From DASSKO01 sp035690425 (lineage in GTDB: Bacteria > Actinomycetota > Actinomycetes > Propionibacteriales > Nocardioidaceae): a stretch of 38,302 bases of DNA. Positions 31,588-38,302 of the stretch are shown in pieces. Both the position numbers and the translations under genes were made by a program. The stretch covers positions 1 to 38,302 of the forward strand of contig DASSKO010000163.1 of assembly GCA_035690425.1 (NCBI GenBank), given 5' to 3'. Positions within the stretch are counted from its first letter, which is position 1; every line of letters begins with the position of its first letter. The notes beneath the pieces were generated by a model, which did no database searches, was not told the DNA's origin, and was given only the letters and a program-made list of their open reading frames with translations.

Positions 31588-33044
31588 CGGCCGGCAGCTC
31601 GCCGGCGCTCTGGCTGCCCTCCGCGCACCGGCACTCGCCGTGGGGCGAGGTGCGGGTCGTCGTGGCGGGCCTCGGTGTCTCCGGCTTCGCCGCCGCAGAC
31701 TCGCTGGTGCACCTCGGCGCCCAGGTCACCGTGGTCGACGAGCGAGCTGGTGCGGCCGAGACGGACAAGGCCACGCTGCTGCAGATCCTCGGCGCCGACG
31801 TGCGTATCGGCGCGGGCAGCACCGCCGCGCTGCCGCGGCCGGTCGACCTCGTCGTCACCTCACCCGGCTGGCGTCCCTCCGCTCCGCTGCTCACGGCCGC
31901 CGCCGCCCGCGGCGTACCCGTGTGGGGAGAGGTCGAGCTGGCCTGGCGGCTGCGCGACCCGGACCACCACACGCCCTGGCTGGCGATCACCGGCACCAAC
32001 GGCAAGACCACGGCGGTGAGCATGCTGTCGTCGATGCTGACCGCGGCGGGGCTCCGGGCGCCGGCCGTGGGCAACGTGGGCACCCCCATCCTGCAGGCGG
32101 TGATGGACCCGGAGCCGTTCGACGTACTCGCCGTCGAGCTCTCCAGCTTCCAGCTGCACTGGACCCACTCGATGTCCGCGCAGGCCGCGGCGGTGCTCAA
32201 CATCGCCGAGGACCACCTCGACTGGCACGGTTCGATGCACAGGTACGTCGATGCCAAGGCCACGATCTACGAGCGGGCGCAGGTCGCCTGCGTCTACAAC
32301 GCCGATGCGCCGGTGACCGAGCAGATGGTCCGGGAGGCTGAGGTCGTGGAGGGCTGCCGGGCGATCGGGTTCACCCAGGGCGTGCCGCAGATCGGCATGC
32401 TCGGCGTCGTCGACGGTGTCCTCGCCGACCGCGCGTTCGTCGACGACCGGGAAGTCTCGGCGGCCGAGTTGGGCAGCGTCGCGGACGTGACGCCGGCGGG
32501 TCCGCACAACGTGGCGAACGCGCTGGCGGCGGCCGCCCTCGCCCGGGCTCACGGCGTGTCGCCGGCCGCCGTGCGGCAGGGGCTGCGCGCGTTCCAGCCG
32601 GCGGCGCACCGGATCGCCCCGGTGGCCAGCATCGACGGCATCGCCTACGTCGACGACTCCAAGGCGACCAACCCGGCCGCGGCCGCGGCCTCGCTGCAGT
32701 CGTTCGACTCGGTGGTGTGGGTCGCCGGCGGCCTGGCCAAGGGCGCGGCGTTCGACGACCTCGTCCAGCAGGTGCGCGACCGGCTGCGCGCCGTGCTGCT
32801 GATCGGGCGTGACCGCGGCGTGATCGCCGACGCGTTGGCGCGACACGCGCCGGATGTACCCGCGTTGGAGGTCGACGCGGCCGATCATGAGGTGATGGAC
32901 CGCGTCGTGCGGGTCGCAGCAGACGTCGCCCAGCCGGGCGACACGGTGCTGCTCGCCCCGGGGTGCGCGTCCATGGACCAGTTCACGGACTACGCAGCGC
33001 GCGGTGACGCGTTCGCTGCGGCGGTGCGCGACAGGCGCGGCTAG
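31584..33044 (+). CDS. murD: UDP-MurNAc-L-Ala:D-glutamate ligase MurD
   Basis: 486 residues from ATG 31584, overlapping the mraY stop. An N-terminal Rossmann-like domain (V-R-V-V-V-A-G-L-G-V-S-G-F-A-A) is followed by the ATP loop G-T-N-G-K-T-T (137-143), the G-N-V-G-T-P-I segment, the E-L-S-S-F-Q-L motif, N-I-A-E-D-H-L-D-W-H-G and D-D-S-K-A-T-N-P-A-A in the C-terminal domain. It adds D-Glu to UDP-MurNAc-L-Ala. The open frame upstream of 31584 lies inside mraY and was rejected. Confidence 0.96.
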   Translation: MTAGSSPALWLPSAHRHSPWGEVRVVVAGLGVSGFAAADSLVHLGAQVTVVDERAGAAETDKATLLQILGADVRIGAGSTAALPRPVDLVVTSPGWRPSAPLLTAAAARGVPVWGEVELAWRLRDPDHHTPWLAITGTNGKTTAVSMLSSMLTAAGLRAPAVGNVGTPILQAVMDPEPFDVLAVELSSFQLHWTHSMSAQAAAVLNIAEDHLDWHGSMHRYVDAKATIYERAQVACVYNADAPVTEQMVREAEVVEGCRAIGFTQGVPQIGMLGVVDGVLADRAFVDDREVSAAELGSVADVTPAGPHNVANALAAAALARAHGVSPAAVRQGLRAFQPAAHRIAPVASIDGIAYVDDSKATNPAAAAASLQSFDSVVWVAGGLAKGAAFDDLVQQVRDRLRAVLLIGRDRGVIADALARHAPDVPALEVDAADHEVMDRVVRVAADVAQPGDTVLLAPGCASMDQFTDYAARGDAFAAAVRDRRG

Positions 33045-33062
33045 TCGCCAGAAAGGTGTGCT

Positions 33063-34304
33063 GTGACGACCACGTCCGAGCGGTCGACCACCGCGTCGTC
33101 CGGTGGGCTGCGCGAGCTGCTGGAGCGTCCGCTGACCAGCTATCACCTCGTGCGGGGAGTCGGCGGGCTGCTGCTCGCGATGGGCCTGTTCATGGTGCTC
33201 AGCGCCTCCAGCGTCGAGTCCTACTACGACTACGGCAGTTCCTACGCCGTGTTCCTGCGGCAGGCGATGTGGGTGGCGCTCGGGCTGCCGTGCGCGCTCA
33301 TCGCCTCCCGGCTGCCGTTGGGGCTGATCCGCCGGCTGGCGCCGCTCGCGCTGCTGGTCAGTGCCGCGCTGGTGGCGATGACCTACATCCCAGCGCTCGG
33401 TGTCGAGGTCAACGGCAACCGCAACTGGCTCAGCTTCGGAGGACCGATCCGGCTGCAGCCCTCCGAGCTGGCCAAGCTCACCCTGGTGCTGTGGATCGCG
33501 CACGAGTTCGCGCGCAGAGGCCGCAGGGTGCGCCGCCTGCGGGAGCTGCTGATCCCGATGCTGCCGGTCTCTGCCCTGGTGACCGGGCTGGTCATCGGGC
33601 AGGGCGACCTCGGCACGGCACTGGTGCTGTTCGCCGTGGTGCTGGGCATGGTCTGGGTCGTCGGAGCTCCTGCCCGGCTGTTCGGGCTCGGTCTGGTGGC
33701 CGTCGGCGCCCTGGCGATGTTCCTAGCGTCACTGAGTGCGGACCGGGTCAGCCGCCTGATGAACTTCACCGACCCCTTCAGCGACTACCAGGGCGCCGGC
33801 TGGCAGGCGGCGCACGCGTTGTTCGCTCTCAGCAACGGCGGCTGGTGGGGCGTGGGGCTCGGCGCCAGCACGCAGAAGTGGGAGGGCAAGCTCCCCGAGG
33901 CCCACAACGACTACATCTTCGCGATCATCGGCGAAGAGCTCGGGCTCTTCGGCGCCCTGGCGGTGCTGACGCTGTTCGCCCTGCTCGCCTACGCCGGTAT
34001 CCGCATCGCCAGTCGCAGCACCGACCTGTTCGGCAGCTTCGCCGCGGCGGGCATCACCATCTGGCTGACCAGCCAGGCACTGATCAACATCGGCATGGTG
34101 CTCGGTCTGCTGCCGGTCATCGGCATCCCGCTGCCGCTGGTCTCCTACGGTGGATCGGCGCTCCTGCCCACCCTGGTCGCACTCGGTGTGCTGATCAACA
34201 TCGCCAAGGCCGAGCCCGGCGCGGGTGCGGCCTGGCGGCTGCAGCACCGAGAGGGCCTGCTGCGGCGGTGGGGGCTGGCCCGCACGACGACCCGAGCCCG
34301 CTGA
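33063..34304 (+). CDS. ftsW: Septal peptidoglycan glycosyltransferase FtsW (SEDS family)
   Basis: 413 residues from GTG 33063 (GAAAGG 6 nt upstream). About ten membrane helices. SEDS signatures are N-G-N-R-N-W-L-S-F-G-G-P-I-R-L-Q-P-S-E, Q-G-D-L-G-T-A-L-V (catalytic Asp region), E-A-H-N-D-Y-I-F-A-I-I-G-E-E-L-G and S-Y-G-G-S-A-L-L. It polymerises lipid II at the septum with FtsI. The spacing to murD (18 bp) and murG (24 bp) indicates the same transcript. Its place between murD and murG points to FtsW rather than RodA. Confidence 0.95.
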   Translation: MTTTSERSTTASSGGLRELLERPLTSYHLVRGVGGLLLAMGLFMVLSASSVESYYDYGSSYAVFLRQAMWVALGLPCALIASRLPLGLIRRLAPLALLVSAALVAMTYIPALGVEVNGNRNWLSFGGPIRLQPSELAKLTLVLWIAHEFARRGRRVRRLRELLIPMLPVSALVTGLVIGQGDLGTALVLFAVVLGMVWVVGAPARLFGLGLVAVGALAMFLASLSADRVSRLMNFTDPFSDYQGAGWQAAHALFALSNGGWWGVGLGASTQKWEGKLPEAHNDYIFAIIGEELGLFGALAVLTLFALLAYAGIRIASRSTDLFGSFAAAGITIWLTSQALINIGMVLGLLPVIGIPLPLVSYGGSALLPTLVALGVLINIAKAEPGAGAAWRLQHREGLLRRWGLARTTTRAR

Positions 34305-34328
34305 GGCAAAGACCGAGAGGACCCATCT

Positions 34329-35420
34329 GTGTCGCTGCGAGTCCTGATGGCCGGCGGCGGTTCGGCGGGACACACCTCACCGCTGATCGCCACGGCTGAT
34401 GCGCTCATCCGTCTGCGTGACGACGCCGAGGTGACGGCCGTGGGCACCGCACGGGGTCTGGAGGTCCGTGTCATCCCGGCGGCTGGGCTGCCGCTCGAGC
34501 TGATACCGCCGGTGCCGCTGCCACGCCGGCCCTCGCCCGACCTGCTGCGGTTGCCCGGCCGGCTGCGAGCGGCCGTCACGGCGACCCACGCCGTCTTCGA
34601 CCGGGTACGTCCGGACGTGGTCGTCGGCTTCGGCGGCTACGTGTCGATGCCCGTCTACGTCGCTGCCCGTCGACGCGGCACCCCGCTGGTCGTGCACGAA
34701 GGCAACGCCCTGCCCGGCATCGCCAACCGGTTCGGCGCCCGGATCACCCGGCACGTCGCTACCTCGTTCCCCGACACCGCGCTCAGGCACGGCGAGTACG
34801 TCGGCCTGCCGATCCGCAAGCTGATCTCGGACCTCGACCGTGACCGGTTGCGCGCGCAGGGCCGGACGACGTTCGGGCTCGACCTCGACCTGCCGACGCT
34901 GCTGGTGACCGGAGGGTCTCAGGGGGCGCGCCGGCTCAACGACGCGGTCGGCGGGGCGCAACGGGCGCTCGCCGACGCGGGCATCCAGGTGCTGCACGTC
35001 GCGGGCGCCGCGGGGGAGGTCCGGGTCGCTCCGGAGCCTGGTGACCCGGCGTACGTCGTCGTGCCCTACGTGGACCGGATGGACCTCGCCTATGCCGCCG
35101 CTGACGCGATGGTGTGCCGGTGCGGAAGCAACACCGTCACCGAGGTGTCGTCGCAGGGCATTCCGGCCGTCTACGTCCCACTGCCGATCGGCAACGGCGA
35201 GCAGGCACTCAACGCCAAGGCCGTCGTCGACGCCGGCGGCGGCCTGCTGGTCGACGACGCCGAGCTCACGCCGGCCTGGGTGAGCGCGACGGTGCCCGAC
35301 CTGGTCACCGACACCGACCGGCTACGGCGGATGGGAGCTGCTGCCCGCGGGCTGATGCGCGGTGACGCCGACGAACGGCTGGCCGAGATCGTCATCGCCG
35401 TAGCGGAGGGCAGGCGATGA
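34329..35420 (+). CDS. murG: UDP-GlcNAc:lipid I GlcNAc-transferase MurG
   Basis: 363 residues from GTG 34329 with GAGAGG 8 nt upstream. GT-B fold with the G-G-G-S-A-G-H-T-S-P loop near the N-terminus, H-E-G-N-A-L-P-G-I-A-N-R, V-T-G-G-S-Q-G-A-R-R-L-N-D opening the C-terminal half, and R-C-G-S-N-T-V-T-E-V followed by P-L-P-I-G-N-G-E-Q-A-L-N-A for UDP-GlcNAc binding. It makes lipid II on the inner membrane face. Its stop overlaps the murC ATG. Confidence 0.96.
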   Translation: MSLRVLMAGGGSAGHTSPLIATADALIRLRDDAEVTAVGTARGLEVRVIPAAGLPLELIPPVPLPRRPSPDLLRLPGRLRAAVTATHAVFDRVRPDVVVGFGGYVSMPVYVAARRRGTPLVVHEGNALPGIANRFGARITRHVATSFPDTALRHGEYVGLPIRKLISDLDRDRLRAQGRTTFGLDLDLPTLLVTGGSQGARRLNDAVGGAQRALADAGIQVLHVAGAAGEVRVAPEPGDPAYVVVPYVDRMDLAYAAADAMVCRCGSNTVTEVSSQGIPAVYVPLPIGNGEQALNAKAVVDAGGGLLVDDAELTPAWVSATVPDLVTDTDRLRRMGAAARGLMRGDADERLAEIVIAVAEGRR

Positions 35421-36844
35421 GGGTGCCGGTGCCCGGCCGGCGGCTGGCGGCAGAGGAGCTCGGCCGGGTGCACTTCGTGGGCATCGGTGGCGCCGGGCTG
35501 TCCGCGATCGCGCGCATCATGCTGGCGCGGGGGATCACGGTATCGGGCAGTGACGGTGCCGACAGCATGACGTTGGCGGCGCTGCGCGACCTCGGTGCCA
35601 GCTGCTTCGTCGGGCACGACGCCGCGCAGGTCGACCAGGCCGACACCGTGGTGGTCTCCACCGCCATCCGCGCGGACAACCCCGAGGTCGTCGAGGCTCA
35701 GCGTCGGGGGACTCGGCTGCTTCCGCGCTCGGCGGCGCTCGACTCGGTGATGCACGGACGCCGGGTGCTCGCGGTGGCCGGCACGCACGGCAAGACGACG
35801 ACGACGTCGCTGCTCACGGTTGCGCTGATCGCCTGCGGAGCCGACCCGTCGTACGCGATCGGCGGTGACCTGGCGGTCTCGGGCGCCAACGCGCACGACG
35901 GCCGCGGCGACCTCTTCGTCGCCGAGGCCGACGAGAGTGACGGCGCGTTCCTGGTCTACTCGCCGTGCGCGGCGATCATCACCAACGTCGAGGCCGACCA
36001 CCTCGACAACTACGGCACCGCCGAGGCATATGCCGAGGCCTTCGAGCAGTTCCTCGACCGGGTCGAGCCGGACGGCTTCGTGGTGTGCTGCACCGACGAT
36101 CCGGGAGCGGCGCGACTGGCGCATACCGCGCAGCTGCGCGGTATCACCTGCGTGCGGGTCGGTCAGGGTGGTGACGCGGATGTGCGCGTCAGCGATCCCG
36201 TGTTCGCCGGTGCGACCTCGAGCTTCACGGTGTCGGCCGGTGGCACCGAGCTCGGGCGGGTCACGCTGCAGATCCCGGGCATGCACTACGTGCTCGACGC
36301 CGCCTGCGCGCTGGCGGTCTGCCTGCGACTGGGCTTCGGCTTCGCGCAGGTGCGCTCAGGACTGGAGCAGTTTTCCGGCACCCAGCGGCGGATGGAGCTC
36401 AAGGGCGAGGCCGGCGGCGTACGGGTCTACGACAGCTATGCCCACCATCCCACCGAGATCGCCGGTGACCTGCGGGCGGCGCGCGCGCTGGCCGGTGGCG
36501 GGCGGGTGGTTACCTGCTTCCAGCCGCACATGTTCTCGCGCACCAAGATCTTCGCGGCGGCGATGGGAGAGGCGCTCGGTCTCGCCGATCGGGTCGTGGT
36601 GATGGATGTGTACCCGGCCCGTGAGGACCCGCTCCCCGGCGTCGACGGCGGCCTGGTGGCAGCGCGGGTGCCGTTGCCGGCGGCCGCGGTGCGTTTCGAG
36701 CCCGACGGTGCAGCCGTCCCTGCCCGCCTGGCCGCGCTGGCCGAGCCCGGCGATGTCGTGCTGACACTGGGCGCGGGCGACGTGACCCGGGTCGGACCTC
36801 AGGTGCTGTCGTTGCTGCGTGACGCCGAGAGCGGACCGCGATGA
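35417..36844 (+). CDS. murC: UDP-MurNAc:L-alanine ligase MurC
   Basis: 475 residues, ATG overlapping the murG stop. The N-terminal domain has H-F-V-G-I-G-G-A-G-L-S-A-I-A-R-I, then the ATP loop G-T-H-G-K-T-T-T (122-129), E-A-D-E-S-D-G-A-F-L, N-V-E-A-D-H-L-D-N-Y-G, R-R-M-E-L-K-G, Y-A-H-H-P-T-E-I and F-Q-P-H-M-F-S-R-T. It starts the stem peptide by adding L-Ala. Normal length; the stop overlaps the ftsQ ATG. Confidence 0.96.
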   Translation: MRVPVPGRRLAAEELGRVHFVGIGGAGLSAIARIMLARGITVSGSDGADSMTLAALRDLGASCFVGHDAAQVDQADTVVVSTAIRADNPEVVEAQRRGTRLLPRSAALDSVMHGRRVLAVAGTHGKTTTTSLLTVALIACGADPSYAIGGDLAVSGANAHDGRGDLFVAEADESDGAFLVYSPCAAIITNVEADHLDNYGTAEAYAEAFEQFLDRVEPDGFVVCCTDDPGAARLAHTAQLRGITCVRVGQGGDADVRVSDPVFAGATSSFTVSAGGTELGRVTLQIPGMHYVLDAACALAVCLRLGFGFAQVRSGLEQFSGTQRRMELKGEAGGVRVYDSYAHHPTEIAGDLRAARALAGGGRVVTCFQPHMFSRTKIFAAAMGEALGLADRVVVMDVYPAREDPLPGVDGGLVAARVPLPAAAVRFEPDGAAVPARLAALAEPGDVVLTLGAGDVTRVGPQVLSLLRDAESGPR

Positions 36845-37560
36845 GCGCCCGCCGCACCGACAGTCAGCGCGCGTTCTCGCGCCGGCAGTGGTCCCGCCGC
36901 TGGATGCTCTGGCGGCGCGCCGTGGTCGCGCTGGTGCTGCTCCTCGCGGTGGGGGGCGCGGCCTGGCTGGTGTTCTTCTCCCCGGTGCTGTCGGTCGCCA
37001 CGGTGGCGGTCGAGGGCGAGCGGTCGCTGCCGGCGCAGCGGATCGTGCGGGCCGCCGGCATCGAGCTGGGCCGACCGCTCGCGCGCGCCGACCTCGAGCA
37101 GGCCGCGGCCCGCGTCGAGCGGCTGCCCGCCGTACGGGAAGTCGCCGCCCGCCGCGCGTGGCCCGACACCGTGGTGCTCAGCGTGGTGGAGCGCACGGCA
37201 GTGGCCACGGTCGACGCCGGTCGGCATCACCTGCTGATCGACGAGGAGGGTGTGCAGTTCCGTGAGGTCGACGGTCCCCGCCGCGGGCTCCCGACCATCG
37301 TGGCAGGCGGTGAGCGGGCGGCGGCCGAGGCCGCCGAGGTGGTGGCCGCCCTGCCGGCCGACGTGGTGGGGCGTGTCGACCGGGTCGACGCCACCACGAT
37401 GGATTCCATCACCCTGCAGCTGGCCGGTGGCCGGGAAGTGGTCTGGGGCAGTGCGGAGCAGACGGAGCTCAAGGCCAAGGTGCTCGCCGTCCTGGTGCAG
37501 GAGGAGGGCTCGGTGCTCAACGTGAGCGTGCCCTCGGCGCCCACGGTCGCCGTTGGCTGA
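36841..37560 (+). CDS. ftsQ: Cell division protein FtsQ (POTRA domain)
   Basis: 239 residues, ATG overlapping the murC stop. Basic cytoplasmic N-terminus, one membrane helix (about 28-46), then a POTRA domain (V-A-T-V-A-V-E-G-E-R-S-L-P-A-Q-R-I) and the FtsQ beta domain (V-R-E-V-A-A-R-R-A-W-P-D-T-V-V-L-S-V-V-E-R-T). It bridges early and late division proteins with FtsL/FtsB. Last gene of the tightly coupled part; a 298-bp gap separates it from ftsZ. Confidence 0.93.
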   Translation: MSARRTDSQRAFSRRQWSRRWMLWRRAVVALVLLLAVGGAAWLVFFSPVLSVATVAVEGERSLPAQRIVRAAGIELGRPLARADLEQAAARVERLPAVREVAARRAWPDTVVLSVVERTAVATVDAGRHHLLIDEEGVQFREVDGPRRGLPTIVAGGERAAAEAAEVVAALPADVVGRVDRVDATTMDSITLQLAGGREVVWGSAEQTELKAKVLAVLVQEEGSVLNVSVPSAPTVAVG

Positions 37561-37858
37561 GCCCCACGGCACGCACTGCGCCGGTCGCACTGCAGTCGGG
37601 TTCTCGCTGTGCGCTGACCGTGGAGCTCGGCAGCTCAAACCATCGCTGGGATGACCAATCGCTGAGACGTCGGCGTGTTGTTTGGTATGTCGGGGAGGGC
37701 TGCCGTACCTTCCTCTGCAAGGTTCAGGTTGACATAACTATAACCCTCTACTTGAGGATCAGAGTTACCCAACCGGAGCCGACTTCCCCAGACACCCGAC
37801 AGGAGCGTCGCCGTCAACCGGACGGGGCGCACACATTCCGAAGCGAGAGGCGCTCGTC
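37561..37858 (+). promoter_or_regulatory. ftsQ-ftsZ intergenic region with probable ftsZ promoter(s)
   Basis: 298 bp without a convincing gene, markedly AT-richer at about 37670-37780. TTGACA at 37729-37734 is a perfect -35, but no good -10 stands 16-18 bp after it. TACCTT (37706-37711) is a possible separate -10. An inverted repeat CCTC-N5-GAGG (37745-37757) lies within a wider AAC.CT...AG.GTT symmetry. Separate, multiple promoters for ftsZ are usual in actinobacteria. The ftsZ ribosome binding site GAGAGG is at 37845-37850. Confidence 0.5.
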
Positions 37859-38302
37859 GTGGCAGCACCGCAGAACTACCTCGCGGTCATCAAGGTCGTC
37901 GGCATCGGCGGCGGCGGAGTCAACGCGGTCAACCGGATGATCGAGGTTGGCCTCAAGGGCGTGGAGTTCATCGCGATCAACACCGACGCACAGGCGTTGC
38001 TGATGAGCGACGCCGACGTCAAGCTCGACATCGGTCGCGAGCTCACCCGCGGCCTCGGTGCCGGGGCGAACCCCGAGGTGGGCGCCAGGGCCGCCGAGGA
38101 CCACGGCGAGGAGATCGAGGAGGTCCTCAAGGGGGCCGACATGGTCTTCGTGACTGCGGGCGAGGGCGGTGGCACGGGCACCGGTGGTGCGCCGGTCGTC
38201 GCCCAGGTCTCCAAGGAGCTCGGCGCCCTGACCATCGGCGTGGTCACGCGGCCGTTCTCCTTCGAGGGCCGCAAGCGCTCGGTGCAGGCCGAGCAGGGCA
38301 TC
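37859..38302 (+). CDS. ftsZ: Cell division GTPase FtsZ (3' end beyond window)
   Basis: First 148 residues from GTG 37859, with GAGAGG 8 nt upstream. Opens A-A-P-Q-N-Y-L-A-V-I-K-V-V-G-I-G-G-G-G-V-N-A-V-N-R-M; the GTP signature G-G-G-T-G-T-G-G-A-P is present in F-V-T-A-G-E-G-G-G-T-G-T-G. It also has F-I-A-I-N-T-D-A-Q-A-L and R-G-L-G-A-G-A-N-P-E-V-G. It polymerises to the Z ring that recruits the septal machinery encoded upstream. Truncated only by the window edge. Confidence 0.97.
   Translation, partial: MAAPQNYLAVIKVVGIGGGGVNAVNRMIEVGLKGVEFIAINTDAQALLMSDADVKLDIGRELTRGLGAGANPEVGARAAEDHGEEIEEVLKGADMVFVTAGEGGGTGTGGAPVVAQVSKELGALTIGVVTRPFSFEGRKRSVQAEQGI

Noticed and set aside
31860..33503. 547-codon minus-strand frame opposite murD and ftsW
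   Set aside because: No recognisable motifs; murD and ftsW are certain on the plus strand.
1..38302. CRISPR arrays, tRNA or rRNA genes, insertion sequences
   Set aside because: No regularly spaced repeats, cloverleaf-like segments, rRNA sequence, transposase or terminal inverted repeats were recognised by eye. A tRNAscan or ISfinder run would settle this.

Overview
The window is a continuous stretch of high-GC DNA from an actinobacterium. This rests on the strong GC bias, frequent GTG/TTG starts, an actinobacterial-type division and cell wall (dcw) cluster, a PASTA Ser/Thr kinase next to an Rv2175c-type regulator, a DUF3040 protein, an SAV_6107-type HEPN protein, and a LexA box of the Mycobacterium/Streptomyces type. 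Gene content would suit Nocardioidaceae/Propionibacteriales or a neighbouring order, but I cannot fix the genus. MurE carries the DNPR motif, so the peptidoglycan stem peptide should contain diaminopimelate.

Layout. 1-1490 (minus): an EamA-type transporter (cut by the window edge) overlapped by deoxyribonuclease IV. 1538-3394: a small accessory island with a decayed VapBC toxin-antitoxin pair (both genes frameshifted, operator-like repeat intact) and a two-gene HEPN/nucleotidyltransferase-like pair whose HEPN motif has lost its histidine. 3640-7531: cell-wall sensing kinase with four PASTA domains, LysM/transglycosylase-fold secreted protein, Rv2175c-like DNA-binding protein and a small NYN/PIN-like protein. 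7628-13316: polyprenyl diphosphate synthase divergent from metF, then a SIMPL-domain protein coupled to an M13 metalloendopeptidase, then an SDR. 13415-16803: FAD oxidoreductase, YbaK-type deacylase, a LexA-box promoter driving a 32-codon ORF coupled to an SAV_6107 HEPN gene, and a methyltransferase. 16849-22947: L,D-transpeptidase, DUF3040 protein, and a minus-strand MoxR ATPase - DUF58 - transglutaminase operon. 23165-38302: the dcw cluster, preceded by a five-copy MraZ operator: mraZ, small membrane protein, rsmH, ftsL, ftsI/pbpB, murE, murF, mraY, murD, ftsW, murG, murC, ftsQ and the start of ftsZ.

How it fits together. The dcw genes make UDP-MurNAc-pentapeptide (murC-F), lipid I/II (mraY, murG) and the septal synthase (ftsW, ftsI, with ftsL/ftsQ), and polymerise the Z ring (ftsZ). 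The PASTA kinase, LysM protein, L,D-transpeptidase and polyprenyl synthase are plausible partners in wall sensing, remodelling and lipid supply. Many dcw genes overlap by 4 bp (ATGA/GTGA), implying translational coupling. No tRNA, rRNA, CRISPR array or insertion sequence was seen.

The less ordinary items are the LexA-box HEPN operon, the doubly broken VapBC with its operator, the degenerate HEPN pair, a 19-codon coupling ORF between rsmH and ftsL, and a group of probable leaderless promoters, including one in front of murE inside the dcw cluster.
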